64,000 nucleotides of DNA, taken from NCBI RefSeq assembly GCF_019331735.1, contig NZ_JAHBBH010000001.1, positions 62,001-126,000 of the forward strand, written 5' to 3'. Below are positions 45,205 through 55,918 of this stretch, in pieces. A program made the translations under genes and the position numbers. The DNA is from Bifidobacterium miconis (GTDB lineage Bacteria > Actinomycetota > Actinomycetes > Actinomycetales > Bifidobacteriaceae). Every line of letters starts with the position of its first letter. Position 1 is the stretch's first letter. The notes beneath the pieces were generated by a model that was not told the DNA's origin, ran no database searches, and saw nothing but the letters and a program-made list of their open reading frames with translations.

Positions 45205-46401
45205 ATGTTGCGCTGGCAGACGGCGGGCGAATCGCACGGCGAAGCATTGGTGGCGATGATCGAGGGGCTTCCCGCGGGGGTCGAGATCCGCACGGACGAC
45301 GTCGTGTCCGCTCTGGCGCGGCGCCGCCTCGGCTACGGCCGCGGCGCGCGCATGAAGTTCGAACAGGACAAGGTGCGCCTGCTCACCGGCGTGCGTCACG
45401 GCTCCACGCTCGGCTCGCCGGTCGCCATCGAGATCGCGAACACCGAATGGCCCAAGTGGACCGAAGTGATGAGCGCCGACCCGCTCGACCATGACCTGCC
45501 GCGCGAAGGCCGCAACGCGCCGCTGAGCCGCCCGCGCCCGGGACACGCCGATCTGACCGGCATGCGCAAGTACGGCTTCGACGACGCGCGCCCGGTGCTC
45601 GAACGCTCCAGCGCGCGCGAGACCGCGTCCCGCGTCGCGCTCGGCGCGGTGGCAGCCAAGTTCCTCGAACAGGCCGCCGGCATCCGCACCGTCGCGCACG
45701 TGCTGTCCATCGGCGGCGCCGGCGTGGACGAAACCGCAGCGGACCGCGTGCTGCCGACCCCCGACGACGTGGACGCGCTCGACGCGTCCCCGGTGCGCAC
45801 GCTCGACAAGGCCGCCGAGGAACGCATGATCCGGCGCATCGACGAAATCAAGTCCAACGCCGACACGGTCGGCGGCGTGATCGAAGTGATCGCGTACGGC
45901 GTGCCCGCCGGCATCGGCACGTACGTCGAATCCGACCGTCGTCTCGACGCCGCGCTGGCGGGCGCCGTCATGGGCATCCAGGCCATCAAGGGCGTGGAGA
46001 TCGGCGACGGCTTCCTCGAGGCCGTGCGCCCCGGTTCGGCCGCGCACGATGAGATGGTGCCGGGCGAAGACGGCCGCATCACCCGTCTGACCAACCGAGC
46101 CGGCGGCATCGAAGGCGGCATGTCCAACGGCGAGCCGATCCGCGTGCGCGCCGCGATGAAGCCGATCCCGTCGATCCCGCGCGCCCTGCGCACCGTCGAC
46201 GTGGCCAGCGGCGACGCCGCGCAGGCCATCAACCAGCGCTCCGATTCGACCGCCGTGCCGGCCGCTTCCGTCGTCGCCGAGGCGATGGTGCGGCTCACGC
46301 TCGCGAAGTTCGTGCTCGAGAAGTTCGGCGGCGACAGCGTGGCCGAAACGCGCCGCAACATGGAAAGCTACCTCGCCTCGTGGCCGGAGCACATGCGATG
46401 A
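45205..46401 (+). CDS. aroC: Chorismate synthase
   Basis: Last step of the shikimate pathway: removes phosphate from EPSP using reduced FMN. 398 aa with the signatures [19 protein letters not shown] (10-28 region), [26 protein letters not shown] and [23 protein letters not shown] precedes the ATG. The stop overlaps the start of aroKB (ATGA), so translation is coupled. First gene of aroC-aroKB-aroQ. Confidence 0.97.
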   Translation: MLRWQTAGESHGEALVAMIEGLPAGVEIRTDDVVSALARRRLGYGRGARMKFEQDKVRLLTGVRHGSTLGSPVAIEIANTEWPKWTEVMSADPLDHDLPREGRNAPLSRPRPGHADLTGMRKYGFDDARPVLERSSARETASRVALGAVAAKFLEQAAGIRTVAHVLSIGGAGVDETAADRVLPTPDDVDALDASPVRTLDKAAEERMIRRIDEIKSNADTVGGVIEVIAYGVPAGIGTYVESDRRLDAALAGAVMGIQAIKGVEIGDGFLEAVRPGSAAHDEMVPGEDGRITRLTNRAGGIEGGMSNGEPIRVRAAMKPIPSIPRALRTVDVASGDAAQAINQRSDSTAVPAASVVAEAMVRLTLAKFVLEKFGGDSVAETRRNMESYLASWPEHMR

Positions 46402-48038
46402 GCGATGCCGGCACACAGCATCCCGTGGCCGTCATCATCGGCATGATGGGCGCGGGCAAGACCCGCGTCGGCCGCGAGGTCTCGCAGATGATGGGACTGC
46501 CGTTCAAGGACGCCGACATCGAAATCGAACGCGAAGTCGGCATGACCATTCCCGAATATTTCGCGCAGTACGGCGAACCGGCGTTCCGCAAGGTCGAAAG
46601 CGACCTGATCCGGCGCACGCTGGACGATTTCGGCGGCCTGTTCGCGCTCGGCGGAGGCGCCCCCATGACGCCCGCCACGCAGGACGCGCTGGCCGACTAC
46701 ATCGACGGGGGAGGCCGGGTGATCTACCTGCAGGCCGACCCCAAAGAGGCCATGGAACGCGCCAACCGCGGCGGCGGGCGCCCGATGCTCAACGGCGGCG
46801 ACGCGAACGCGCGCTGGATGCGCCTGTTCGAGCAGCGCGATCCGGTGTTCGACCGGATCGCCAACGTGCACGTGCGCACCCACGGCTCCACGCCGCAGAT
46901 GGCCGCAAGAAAGGTGATGAACATGATCGAGGAACGAGTCGTGCACGTCGGGGTCGTCTCGGCGGACGACTACAACGTGCGCATCGGCGAAGGCGCGATG
47001 AACCATCTCGCCCCCGTGCTCGGCGACAAGCCGGCGCGCATCGCGCTGATCCACACCCAGCCCGTGCAGCGGCACTCCGACCGGGCGCGCGCCCTGCTGC
47101 GTCAGGCTGGCTACGAGGTGTCCGACATCGTGATCCCGGACGCCGAGGCGGGTAAGACCGTCACCGTGGCGAACGGCGTGTGGGAACGGCTCGGTGCCGA
47201 AGGCTTCACCCGCTCCGACGCGGTGGTGGGCGTCGGCGGCGGCGCGGCCACCGATCTGGCCGGGTTCGTCGCGGCCACGTGGATGCGCGGCATCCGCTAC
47301 GTGAACTGCCCGACCTCGCTGCTCGCCATGGTCGATGCCTCCACGGGCGGCAAGACCGGCATCAACACGGCCGCGGGCAAGAACCTCGTCGGCTCGTTCT
47401 ACACGCCCGCCGGCGTGCTCGCCGATATGACCACGCTCGCCTCGCTGCCCAACGACATCTTCATCGAGGGTCTCGGCGAGGTCGCCAAATCCGGCTTCAT
47501 CTCGGATCCGGAGATCCTGCGCATCCTCGAAGAGCATGCGGGCGAGCTGCGCGCCTTCGACGGCGCGTCGTTCCTCGGCACGCCGCTCGAGGACGTGGTC
47601 GCGGAACTCATCGAACGCACGGTGCACGTCAAGGCGAAGCATGTGTCCGCCGACCTCAAGGAGGCCGGACTGCGCGAATTCCTCAACTACGGGCACACGA
47701 TGGGGCACGCGATCGAAAAGATGGAGCACTTCCGCTGGCGCCACGGCAACGCGGTGGCCGTCGGCATGGTGTATGCGGCCGAACTGGCGTGCCTGCTCGG
47801 CCACATCGACCGCGATCTGGTCGACTATCACCGTTCCCTGCTCGCCTCGCTCGGACTGCCGACCTCGTGGAACGGCGGATCGTTCGAGGACGTGCTCGCG
47901 ATCATGCACCGCGACAAGAAGGCGCGTGGCAACAAGCTGCGCTTCGTCGTGCTCGACGGCGGCCCCGGCCGCATGATGCACCTCGACGACCCGCCGGCCG
48001 ACGCGGTCGAAGAGGCGTTCCGCCGCATCCAGCACTGA
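46398..48038 (+). CDS. aroKB: Bifunctional shikimate kinase / 3-dehydroquinate synthase
   Basis: 546 aa fusion of two non-consecutive shikimate enzymes. Residues 1 to about 170 are shikimate kinase (P-loop GMMGAGKT at 15-22, [26 protein letters not shown]). From about 178 comes 3-dehydroquinate synthase ([54 protein letters not shown] with metal-binding His residues). The start at 46398 overlaps the aroC stop and has GGAG eight bases upstream. In most actinobacteria these are separate adjacent genes, so this is a gene fusion. Both active sites look complete. Confidence 0.96.
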   Translation: MSDAGTQHPVAVIIGMMGAGKTRVGREVSQMMGLPFKDADIEIEREVGMTIPEYFAQYGEPAFRKVESDLIRRTLDDFGGLFALGGGAPMTPATQDALADYIDGGGRVIYLQADPKEAMERANRGGGRPMLNGGDANARWMRLFEQRDPVFDRIANVHVRTHGSTPQMAARKVMNMIEERVVHVGVVSADDYNVRIGEGAMNHLAPVLGDKPARIALIHTQPVQRHSDRARALLRQAGYEVSDIVIPDAEAGKTVTVANGVWERLGAEGFTRSDAVVGVGGGAATDLAGFVAATWMRGIRYVNCPTSLLAMVDASTGGKTGINTAAGKNLVGSFYTPAGVLADMTTLASLPNDIFIEGLGEVAKSGFISDPEILRILEEHAGELRAFDGASFLGTPLEDVVAELIERTVHVKAKHVSADLKEAGLREFLNYGHTMGHAIEKMEHFRWRHGNAVAVGMVYAAELACLLGHIDRDLVDYHRSLLASLGLPTSWNGGSFEDVLAIMHRDKKARGNKLRFVVLDGGPGRMMHLDDPPADAVEEAFRRIQH

Positions 48039-48072
48039 TCCGACGCCCGCAATCATCGTCAAAGGAGCAACC

Positions 48073-48528
48073 ATGACCAAAGTGATCGTCGTCAACGGGC
48101 CGAACCTCGGCCGTCTCGGCGTGCGCCAGCCCGACGTGTACGGGCGGCAGGACCTTGAAGAACTGCGTCGCCTGTGCACCGCGTGGGGCGCCGAACTCGG
48201 TCTCGACGTCGAAGTGCGTCAGACCGACGACGAGGCCGAGATCATCCACTGGATGCATCAGGCCGCCGACGAGAAGACGCCCGTGGTGATGAACCCGGCC
48301 GCGTTCACCCACTACAGCTACGGGCTCGCGGACGCCGCCCATATGGTCGGCGACGCCGGTCTGCCGCTGATGGAGGTGCACATCTCCAACCCGTCCGCAC
48401 GCGACGAGTTCCGCAAGCGCTCCGTGATCAGCCCCGTCGCCACCGGCACCATCACCGGACTCGGCTTCTTCGGCTACAAGCTTGCGCTCGAAGCCGTCGC
48501 GCACATCCTCGCCGAACAGGGCGAGTGA
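48073..48528 (+). CDS. aroQ: 3-dehydroquinate dehydratase, type II
   Basis: Dehydrates 3-dehydroquinate to 3-dehydroshikimate. 151 aa, dodecameric family. NGPNLGRLGVRQPDVYG holds the catalytic Tyr (Y23), NPAAFTHYSYGLADA the substrate Asn, and EVHISNPSARDEFRKRSV the catalytic His/Arg loop. AAAGGAG precedes the ATG. It follows aroKB by 34 bases and is last in the operon before a strong hairpin. Confidence 0.96.
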   Translation: MTKVIVVNGPNLGRLGVRQPDVYGRQDLEELRRLCTAWGAELGLDVEVRQTDDEAEIIHWMHQAADEKTPVVMNPAAFTHYSYGLADAAHMVGDAGLPLMEVHISNPSARDEFRKRSVISPVATGTITGLGFFGYKLALEAVAHILAEQGE

Positions 48529-48549
48529 CGCGCACCTTGTTGTCCATTT

Positions 48550-48583
48550 CGGGCCCGTCCGTTCCATGCAGCGGACGGGCCCG
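48550..48583 (+). terminator. Terminator after aroQ
   Basis: Perfect 12-bp stem CGGGCCCGTCCG/CGGACGGGCCCG with a 10-base loop, 22 bases after the aroQ stop. Confidence 0.8.
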
Positions 48584-48629
48584 TCGCGTAAACACGCCCG
48601 GTCACATGCGGATGATAGGATGAAATTCC

Positions 48630-50297
48630 ATGGTTAGAAGACAACATGGCAATTCCCAAGAACACGTCACCAAGCATATTTTCGTCACCGGCGGCGTGGT
48701 TTCCTCACTCGGCAAGGGTCTGACCGCATCCTCGCTCGGCCGTCTCCTGCGCAGCCGCGGCATCCACGTTCTTCAGCAGAAGCTCGATCCGTACATCAAC
48801 GTGGATCCGGGCACGATGAACCCGTTCCAGCACGGCGAGGTCTACGTGACCGAGGACGGCGCCGAAACCGACCTCGACATCGGCCACTACGAGCGCTTCC
48901 TCGACGTCTTCCTGAGCCAGAAGGCGAACGTCACCACCGGCCAGATCTATCAGGAGGTGCTGCGCAAGGAGCGCGCCGGCGAATACCTCGGCCAGTGCGT
49001 GCAGGTCATTCCGCACATCACCAACGAGATCAAGTCCCGCATGCGCGCCCAGGCGTCCGACGACGTCGACGTGATCATCACCGAGATCGGCGGCACCGTC
49101 GGCGACATCGAATCCCAGCCGTTCCTCGAGGCCGCCCGCGAGGTGCGCCGCGACCTCGGCGCGGAGAACTGCATGTTCGTGCACGTCTCCCTCGTGCCGT
49201 ACATCTCCGCCGCCCACGAGCTCAAGACCAAGCCGACCCAGCATTCCGTCATGATGCTGCGCCAGCTCGGCATTACCCCGGACGCGCTCGTGCTGCGCTC
49301 CGACCGCCCGCTCAACAAGTCCATCAAGGACAAGATCTCCCTGATGTGCGACGTGGACGAGGAGGGCGTGGTCAACTGCGTCGACGCGCCGAGCATCTAC
49401 GACGTGCCGAAGATCCTGTTCAACGAGGGCCTCGACGCGTACGTCGTGCGTGAGCTCGGACTGCCGTTCCACGACGTCGACTGGGACGAGTGGGCCGACC
49501 TGCTCGAACGCGTGCACCACCCGAAGCACGAGGTCAACGTCGCGATCGTCGGCAAGTACATCGACCTGCCGGACGCGTACCTGTCCGTCACCGAGGCCAT
49601 CAAGGCCGGCGGCTTCGCCAACTGGGCCAAGGTCAACGTCAAGTGGGTCGCGGCCGACAAGTGCGAGACCGAGGAGGGCGCGGCCGCCGCGCTCGACCAG
49701 GTCGACGGCATCGTGATCCCCGGCGGCTTCGGCATCCGCGGCATCGACGGCAAGATCGGCGCGCTCAAGTACGCGCGCGAGAACAAGCTGCCGGCGCTTG
49801 GCCTGTGCCTTGGCCTGCAGTCGATGGTCATCGAATACGCCCGCCACGTGCTCGGCATCGAGGACGCGAACTCCACCGAGTTCGAGCCGGACTGCGCCAA
49901 CCCGGTCATCGCCACGATGGAGGAGCAGAAGGACATCGTCGCCGGCCACGGCGACATGGGCCACACTATGCGCCTCGGCTCCTACCCGGCCGTGCTCGAG
50001 GAGGGCTCGCTGGTCGCCGAACTGTACGGCACCACGCACGTGACCGAACGCCACCGCCACCGCTACGAGGTGAACGTGGCCTACAAGGACCGCCTGCGCG
50101 AGGCCGGCCTGCGCATCTCCGGCCAGAGCCCGGACGGCGAGCTCACCGAATTCGTCGAACTGCCGCAGGATGTGCATCCGTTCTATGTGGCCACGCAGGC
50201 CCATCCGGAGTTCAAGTCCCGTCCGACCAAGCCGCACCCGCTGTTCGCGGGCCTTGTCAAGGCCGCGCTCGACCATCAGGAGGCCGGCCGCCACTGA
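48630..50297 (+). CDS. pyrG: CTP synthase
   Basis: Forms CTP from UTP, ATP and glutamine. 555 aa: synthetase domain starting [22 protein letters not shown] (P-loop), [44 protein letters not shown]; and C-terminal class I amidotransferase with nucleophile Cys near 392 in [10 protein letters not shown] and HPEFKSRP supplying the His. TAGGAT (48616-48621) ends eight bases before the ATG with no clear ribosome site, so leaderless translation is possible; the short N-terminal extension [13 protein letters not shown] is unusual. Confidence 0.97.
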   Translation: MVRRQHGNSQEHVTKHIFVTGGVVSSLGKGLTASSLGRLLRSRGIHVLQQKLDPYINVDPGTMNPFQHGEVYVTEDGAETDLDIGHYERFLDVFLSQKANVTTGQIYQEVLRKERAGEYLGQCVQVIPHITNEIKSRMRAQASDDVDVIITEIGGTVGDIESQPFLEAAREVRRDLGAENCMFVHVSLVPYISAAHELKTKPTQHSVMMLRQLGITPDALVLRSDRPLNKSIKDKISLMCDVDEEGVVNCVDAPSIYDVPKILFNEGLDAYVVRELGLPFHDVDWDEWADLLERVHHPKHEVNVAIVGKYIDLPDAYLSVTEAIKAGGFANWAKVNVKWVAADKCETEEGAAAALDQVDGIVIPGGFGIRGIDGKIGALKYARENKLPALGLCLGLQSMVIEYARHVLGIEDANSTEFEPDCANPVIATMEEQKDIVAGHGDMGHTMRLGSYPAVLEEGSLVAELYGTTHVTERHRHRYEVNVAYKDRLREAGLRISGQSPDGELTEFVELPQDVHPFYVATQAHPEFKSRPTKPHPLFAGLVKAALDHQEAGRH

Positions 50298-50363
50298 CGC
50301 GGCGACGCGCAATGCGCGCGGCGAATCGGACGTGAGATACATCACGCTCAGCCGATAACGAAT

Positions 50364-50397
50364 CATGCCCATGGATTCCTTGGAATTCATGGGCATG
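50364..50397 (+). terminator. Hairpin after pyrG
   Basis: 16-bp arms (50364-50379 and 50382-50397) with one mismatch and a 2-base gap at the tip, 66 bases after the pyrG stop and 69 before the next start. Confidence 0.65.
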
Positions 50398-50466
50398 GTG
50401 CATAATGAGGGGCAACGCGCAAGAGCGCGGGCAGTGGTACACACAAGAGAATGAACAAGAGTTCGC

Positions 50467-52119
50467 ATGAGCAACAATAACGGACAGTTCAACAACGGGT
50501 TCCCCCAGCGCGGCAACGGCGGCGCCGGGGCGATGGCGTTCTCCGCGGACGGCGAATCGACCGCGGTCCTCAAGCCGGTCAGCCTGGACTCGTTCGCCGT
50601 TCCGATGTCGGCCGACGAGATCAAAAGCATCGAGCGCGCGCCCAAGCGTCATCTCGTCTGGCCGTGGGTGCTGGCCGCCGTCATCGCGATGCTCGCGGCC
50701 TTCGCGGGCGGCGCTTACTGGTTCTTCCAGTCGCACGCCCTGCCCGGCGTGACGCTGTGGGGCAACTCCGTCGTGGGCAAGTCGCAGTCGCAGATCGTCG
50801 ACGAGATCGACTCCGCCGTGGCCAAGTCCAGCGTCACGGTCTCGTACAACGGCAACACCGCCAAAATCACGCTCAAGGACCTCGGCCTGAGCGTCGACTC
50901 GCAGACCATCGCCAACGAGGTGCTGAGCGCCAAGCGCGACGCCGCATGGTGGCAGCGCTACGCCTTCTGGATCACCAGCGACGTGGCCACCGAGCCGGCG
51001 AATCCCGCCGCGGCCGATTCGACCGAACTCAACAGCCGCCTGTCCATCAGCGAGGTCAAGCCCGTCGACGCGCAGGTCACGCTCAACGCCGACAAGACCG
51101 GCTTCGAAACGGTGGCCGGCCAGCAGGGACAGGGCGCGGATCCCGAGCCCGTCGCCAAGGCCGCGGTCGCGCTTGTCGAAACGCTCGGCGCGAACGAATC
51201 GAAAACCATGAACGTGGAACTCAAGTCCACCGATCCGGTCGTGACGGACAAGATCGCCGAGCAGGCCAAGGCCACGCTCGACAAGCTGACCAAGAATCCC
51301 GTCACCCTCAAGATCGGAGACCGCACCATCGCTACCGTCGACGCCTCCGCGCTGGCCGCGTCCTCCACGATCAACGCGAACGAGAACGCCAAGCTGGCCG
51401 CCGGCGAGACGCGCAACGGCTACGTCGTCTTCAGCGCCGACAAGCTCCAGCAGTACTACGAGCAGAGCATCAAGCCGACCTTCAGCACGAAGCGCGAGGA
51501 CCGCGAAGTCATCGTCAACAACAACGACGAGGAAATCAAGGTGCTCAAGGAAGGCCATGACGGCATCTCCATCACCGAAGGCGCCGATGCGAACATCGGT
51601 ACGGACGGCGCGACGCTGCTCGCCAAGGGCGGCGGTTCGCTCGACGTGCAGGGCAGCATCGACGCGATGCAGACCAAGAAGACCAAGCGCCACGTCGTCG
51701 TCGACCTGTCCGATCACAAGGTGTACGCGTACGAGAACGGCAAGCTGATCCGCACGATGAGCATGTCCGCAGGCCAGGGCAACGACTACAAGACCGGCGC
51801 ATGCGGCGGCGACCTGTGCACGCCCACCGGCGACTTCACGATCTGGCTCAAGTACGAGTCGCAGAACATGAGCGGCAACCTGACCCTGTCCGACGGCACT
51901 CAGGAATCCTGGGACGTCAAGGACGTCGGCTTCGTCAACTACTTCTCGCACTCGGGATGCGCCATCCACCGCATCGCCACGCAGACCGCGTTCAACGATT
52001 CCGACATCGCGGCCATGGGCAAGAACACGTCCCACGGCTGCGTGGGCATCGGCTGGGATCAGGCCGAATGGTTCTTCAGCTGGGCCGTGTACGGCACGAG
52101 CGTCCACGTTCAGGCGTGA
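50467..52119 (+). CDS. L,D-transpeptidase (YkuD) with membrane anchor
   Basis: 550 aa. A cytosolic tail of about 60 residues, one helix (about 62-82), then a long extracytoplasmic region with two repeats of a peptidoglycan-binding PG4-like domain (about 90-400) and a C-terminal YkuD domain. The catalytic motif SHGCVGIGW places the nucleophile at C525, with the partner His in YFSHSGCAIHR. Such enzymes make 3-3 crosslinks or attach proteins to the wall. The typical SHGCVRM/L is modified to SHGCVGIGW but the His and Cys are kept. Starts at ATG 50467 with AAGAG upstream. Confidence 0.9.
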   Translation: MSNNNGQFNNGFPQRGNGGAGAMAFSADGESTAVLKPVSLDSFAVPMSADEIKSIERAPKRHLVWPWVLAAVIAMLAAFAGGAYWFFQSHALPGVTLWGNSVVGKSQSQIVDEIDSAVAKSSVTVSYNGNTAKITLKDLGLSVDSQTIANEVLSAKRDAAWWQRYAFWITSDVATEPANPAAADSTELNSRLSISEVKPVDAQVTLNADKTGFETVAGQQGQGADPEPVAKAAVALVETLGANESKTMNVELKSTDPVVTDKIAEQAKATLDKLTKNPVTLKIGDRTIATVDASALAASSTINANENAKLAAGETRNGYVVFSADKLQQYYEQSIKPTFSTKREDREVIVNNNDEEIKVLKEGHDGISITEGADANIGTDGATLLAKGGGSLDVQGSIDAMQTKKTKRHVVVDLSDHKVYAYENGKLIRTMSMSAGQGNDYKTGACGGDLCTPTGDFTIWLKYESQNMSGNLTLSDGTQESWDVKDVGFVNYFSHSGCAIHRIATQTAFNDSDIAAMGKNTSHGCVGIGWDQAEWFFSWAVYGTSVHVQA

Positions 52120-52147
52120 CGCCGGGACGGCACGGGCATGATGCACG

Positions 52148-52191
52148 CGGCGGGGCGGTTGGATCCGGAAACGGACCCAACCGCCCCGCCG
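52148..52191 (+). terminator. Terminator after the L,D-transpeptidase gene
   Basis: Perfect 15-bp arms (52148-52162 and 52177-52191) followed by TTTG; separates this gene from the suf operon. Confidence 0.85.
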
Positions 52192-52225
52192 TTTGTGCCG
52201 AACCGGCATCGCTTTCTGGCCCCGT

Positions 52226-52252
52226 TTCGGCCGAATTGGTCAGCGTTCGGCC
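52226..52252 (+). promoter_or_regulatory. TTCGGCC direct repeats upstream of sufB
   Basis: TTCGGCC occurs at 52226-52232 and 52246-52252, exactly 20 bases (two helical turns) apart, about 90 bases before sufB. The first copy is part of the palindrome TTCGGCCGAA. Possible binding site for an Fe-S regulator. Confidence 0.35.
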
Positions 52253-52339
52253 AAATCCGGGCGACCGGCTAGTGTTTCGTACCGGGTTCTGTTAGATTTA
52301 CGTAGGAACTTTGTGAAGTCGATTGGAGGGAAGCGTACG

Positions 52340-53836
52340 GTGAGTGAAAACCAAGCGCCAAACGCCGCGGCTGACGTGGAGATGAGCCAGTATGTGGCCG
52401 ATCGCGCCCGCGTCAACGAGGAGAAAATCAAACAGGATGACGAGATCATCCGGCAGTTCGGCGACTACAGCTACGGCTGGCACGATTCCGACGCCGCCGG
52501 CGAGGCCGCGAAGCGCGGCATCGACGAGAGCGTCGTGAGGGCCATCAGCGCCGACAAGGGCGAGCCCGAATGGATGCTCGACATGCGTCTGCGCGGATTC
52601 AAGGCGTTCCTCGACAAGCCGATGCCCGACTGGGGCGTCGACCTGTCCGGATTCAACGCCGACGATTTCAAGTACTACGTCAAGCCGATCGACAAGCAGG
52701 CCAAGACGTGGGAGGAGCTGCCCGACGACATCCGTTCCACGTACGACCGCCTCGGCATCCCGGAGGCCGAAAAGAAACGCCTCGTCTCCGGCGTGGCCGC
52801 GCAGTACGAATCCGAGGTCATTTACAACTCCATTCAGGAGGACCTCAAGAAGCAGGGCGTGATCTTCGTCGATACCGACACCGCCGTGCGCGAATACCCC
52901 GACCTCGTCCGCAAGTACTTCGGCACCGTCGTCTCCCCGGAGGACAACAAGTTCGGCGCGCTCAACACCGCAGCGTGGTCCGGCGGCTCGTTCGTCTACG
53001 TCCCCAAGGGCGTGCACGTCGACATCCCGCTGCAGGCCTACTTCCGCATCAACACGCCGGCCATGGGCCAGTTCGAGCGCACGCTCATCATCGCCGACGA
53101 AGGCTCCTACGTACACTACGTCGAGGGCTGCACCGCGCCGATCTGGTCCGAGGACTCGCTGCACGCGGCCATCGTCGAGATCATCGTCGAGAAGCACGCG
53201 CGTGTGCGCTACACCACCGTGCAGAACTGGTCGAACAACGTGTACAACCTCGTCACCCAGCGCGCCTACGTGCGCGAGGGCGGCACGATGGAATGGGTCG
53301 ACGGCAACATCGGCTCCAAGGCCACCATGAAGTACCCGGCCTGCATCCTCGCCGAGCCGTACGCCACCGCGTCCACGATGTCGCTCGGCTTCGCCGGCAA
53401 GGGCCAGTATCAGGACACCGGCGCGAAGATGATCCACCTCGCCCCGCACACCAAGTCCACGATCGTCGCCAAGTCGATCTCCCGAGGCGGCGGCCGCTCC
53501 GCCTACCGCGGCCTCGTCAAGATCGTCGACGGCGCGTACGGCTCGTCGAACTCGACCGTGTGCGACGCGCTGCTCGTCGACAACTTCAGCCGCTCCGACA
53601 CGTACCCGCATGTGGACGTGCGCGAGGACGACGTGACCATGGCGCACGAGGCGACCGTATCCAAGGTCTCCGAAGACCAGCTGTTCTACCTGATGAGCCG
53701 CGGCCTCGAGGAGAAGGAGGCCATGGGCATGATCGTGCGCGGCTTCGTCGAGCCGATCAGCCGCGAGCTGCCGATGGAGTACGCGCTCGAACTGAACCGT
53801 TTGGTCGAACTGCAGATGGAAGGATCGGTGGGCTGA
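52340..53836 (+). CDS. sufB: Fe-S cluster assembly scaffold SufB
   Basis: 498 aa. SufB is the scaffold of the SufBC2D complex where Fe-S clusters are built. Recognisable motifs: [54 protein letters not shown], the conserved HYVEGCTAP cysteine, [19 protein letters not shown], and C-terminal [18 protein letters not shown]. The GTG at 52340 with GGAGGG nine bases upstream is preferred over upstream in-frame starts. First gene of the sufBDCSU operon; the sufR repressor gene that often precedes it in actinobacteria is missing here. Confidence 0.97.
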   Translation: MSENQAPNAAADVEMSQYVADRARVNEEKIKQDDEIIRQFGDYSYGWHDSDAAGEAAKRGIDESVVRAISADKGEPEWMLDMRLRGFKAFLDKPMPDWGVDLSGFNADDFKYYVKPIDKQAKTWEELPDDIRSTYDRLGIPEAEKKRLVSGVAAQYESEVIYNSIQEDLKKQGVIFVDTDTAVREYPDLVRKYFGTVVSPEDNKFGALNTAAWSGGSFVYVPKGVHVDIPLQAYFRINTPAMGQFERTLIIADEGSYVHYVEGCTAPIWSEDSLHAAIVEIIVEKHARVRYTTVQNWSNNVYNLVTQRAYVREGGTMEWVDGNIGSKATMKYPACILAEPYATASTMSLGFAGKGQYQDTGAKMIHLAPHTKSTIVAKSISRGGGRSAYRGLVKIVDGAYGSSNSTVCDALLVDNFSRSDTYPHVDVREDDVTMAHEATVSKVSEDQLFYLMSRGLEEKEAMGMIVRGFVEPISRELPMEYALELNRLVELQMEGSVG

Positions 53837-53841
53837 TTCCC

Positions 53842-55071
53842 ATGGCATCGAATACTGCTGAACTCAACATTCCCGTCGCTGACCCGAACGACCCGTACGC
53901 GATTCCGGCGGCCATGCCGTCGAGCGCCGACAAGGAGCCGCGCTCGTTCGACGTGGCCGACTTCCCGGCGCCGACCAGCAAGCAGGAGGACTGGCGTTAC
54001 ACGCCGCTCGAACGCATCGGGGAATTCTTCGACGTGTTCAAGCCGAGCGGGGAAACCACGCTGGTCATCTCCAACGTGGACGGCACGCCCGTCGATCCGA
54101 AGCACGTCGCCGTCAGCCAGAAGAAGCTCGGACAGGGCGTCTCCGGCACCGTGTCCAAGCCCAGCGACCGTGCGGCCGCCGTCGAATGGAACTCCGGCCA
54201 CACCGCGACCATCATCGAGCTGAACGGCGAACTCGGCCAGCCCGTGCTCGTGCGCGTGCTCGGCGGCGGCGAGGACCTCGACGCGCTGCATCTGGTCATC
54301 GCGGCGGCCGACGGCACGCACGGCGACGTGGTCGTCGAGCACACCGGCGTCGCGCGCCTCGCCGAAGGCGTCGAAATCACCACCGGCAAGGACTCGCACG
54401 TCTCCACGACGTTCATCCAGGAGTGGGACAAGAGTTCCAAGCACGTCGGCAACCACCGCATCCACGTCGGCGAAAACGCCTCGCTGCGCCACTCCGTCGT
54501 CACGCTCGGCGGCAGCGTCGTGCGCATCCGCATGGATCAGGACTTCGGCGGCCCGCAGGGCGACCTCAACATGCTTGGCATCTACTTCGTCGACCCGGGC
54601 GAGCACATCGAACACCGCACGATGGTGGTGCACAACCATCCCGAATGCAAGTCGCGCGTCGTCTACAAGGGCGCGCTCGACGGTAAGGACGCGCACTCCA
54701 CGTGGGTCGGCAACGCCCTGATCGCGCCCACCGCGCCCGGCACCGACTCCTACGAGCTCAACCGCAACCTCGTGCTCACCCCGGGCGCGATCGCCGACTC
54801 CGAGCCGAACCTCGAGATCGAGAACGGCAATATCATCGGCGCCGGCCACGCCAGCTCCGTCGGCCGGTTCGACGACGAGGAGCTGTTCTATCTGCAGTCG
54901 CGCGGCATCCCCGAAACCGAGGCGCGCAAGCTCGTCGTGCGGGGCTTCTTCGGCGAACTCGTCGAGGAGATCGGCGTGCCGTCCGTCGCCCAGCACCTCA
55001 TGGACGTGATCGACCGCCGCCTCGCGCGCGGCGAGGACGCGGCCATGCAGGCGGTGCTCGAAGACAAGTAA
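53842..55071 (+). CDS. sufD: Fe-S cluster assembly protein SufD
   Basis: 409 aa, the SufB paralogue that completes the SufBC2D scaffold and helps iron acquisition. N-terminus PTSKQEDWRYTPLERIGEFF matches SufD, followed by a beta-helix region and the C-terminal ELFYLQSRGIPETEARKLVVRGFFGELV box shared with SufB. The ATG is five bases after the sufB stop and is probably translationally coupled. The sequence around IEHRTMVVHNHPECKSRVVYKG is the expected conserved core. Confidence 0.95.
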   Translation: MASNTAELNIPVADPNDPYAIPAAMPSSADKEPRSFDVADFPAPTSKQEDWRYTPLERIGEFFDVFKPSGETTLVISNVDGTPVDPKHVAVSQKKLGQGVSGTVSKPSDRAAAVEWNSGHTATIIELNGELGQPVLVRVLGGGEDLDALHLVIAAADGTHGDVVVEHTGVARLAEGVEITTGKDSHVSTTFIQEWDKSSKHVGNHRIHVGENASLRHSVVTLGGSVVRIRMDQDFGGPQGDLNMLGIYFVDPGEHIEHRTMVVHNHPECKSRVVYKGALDGKDAHSTWVGNALIAPTAPGTDSYELNRNLVLTPGAIADSEPNLEIENGNIIGAGHASSVGRFDDEELFYLQSRGIPETEARKLVVRGFFGELVEEIGVPSVAQHLMDVIDRRLARGEDAAMQAVLEDK

Positions 55072-55112
55072 CCCATCACAGACTTTTCATCCGTCAGTAA
55101 CAGGAGAATCCA

Positions 55113-55892
55113 ATGTCCACTCTGGAAATCAAGGACCTGTACGCCTCCGTCGAAACCAAGGAAGGCCGCAAGCAGATCCTCAAGGGCGTGAACCTGACCG
55201 TCAACTCCGGCGAAACGCACGCCATCATGGGCCCCAACGGTTCCGGCAAGTCCACGCTCGCCTACACGCTGGCCGGCCACCCCAAGTACGAGGTCGATTC
55301 GGGCGAAGTGCTGCTCGACGGCGTCGACATCCTGAAGCAGACTCCGGACGAGCGCGCCAAGGAGGGCCTGTTCCTCGCCATGCAGTACCCGGTCGAGGTG
55401 CCGGGCGTGTCCATGACCAACTTCCTGCGCACCGCCAAGACCGAGGTCGACGGCAAGGCCCCGGCGATCCGCACCTGGACCAAGGAGCTGTCCGAGGCCA
55501 TGAAGCGCCTGCGCATGGACCCGAAGTTCGCCACGCGCTCCGTCAACGAGGGCTTCTCCGGCGGCGAGAAGAAGCGCGCCGAAGTGCTCCAGCTCGAGCT
55601 GCTCAAGCCCAAGTTCGCGATCCTCGACGAAACCGACTCGGGCCTCGACGTCGACGCGCTGCGCATCGTGTCCGAAGGCGTCAACCGCGCCAAGGAGGTC
55701 AACAACTTCGGCATCCTCATGGTCACGCACTACACGCGCATCCTCAAGTACATCAAGCCGGACATCGTGCACGTGTTCGCCGACGGCCACTTCGTCAAGA
55801 CCGGCGGCCCGGAGCTGGCCGACGAGCTCGAGGAAAACGGCTACGACGCGTACCTGCCCGAAGGCGCCGACTCCGAGTCCGCGCTGGCGTGA
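55113..55892 (+). CDS. sufC: SufC ATPase
   Basis: 259 aa ABC-type ATPase of the SufBC2D complex; it is cytosolic and not a transporter. Walker A GPNGSGKS at 40-47, the signature NEGFSGGEKKRAEVLQ, Walker B FAILDETDSGLDVDAL with the Suf-specific DETDSGLD, and the switch His in VTHYTRIL. CAGGAG precedes the ATG. Next gene sufS begins 26 bases later. Confidence 0.97.
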   Translation: MSTLEIKDLYASVETKEGRKQILKGVNLTVNSGETHAIMGPNGSGKSTLAYTLAGHPKYEVDSGEVLLDGVDILKQTPDERAKEGLFLAMQYPVEVPGVSMTNFLRTAKTEVDGKAPAIRTWTKELSEAMKRLRMDPKFATRSVNEGFSGGEKKRAEVLQLELLKPKFAILDETDSGLDVDALRIVSEGVNRAKEVNNFGILMVTHYTRILKYIKPDIVHVFADGHFVKTGGPELADELEENGYDAYLPEGADSESALA

Positions 55893-55918
55893 GGCCGGCA
55901 TCAGTCGGAAGGACCGAT

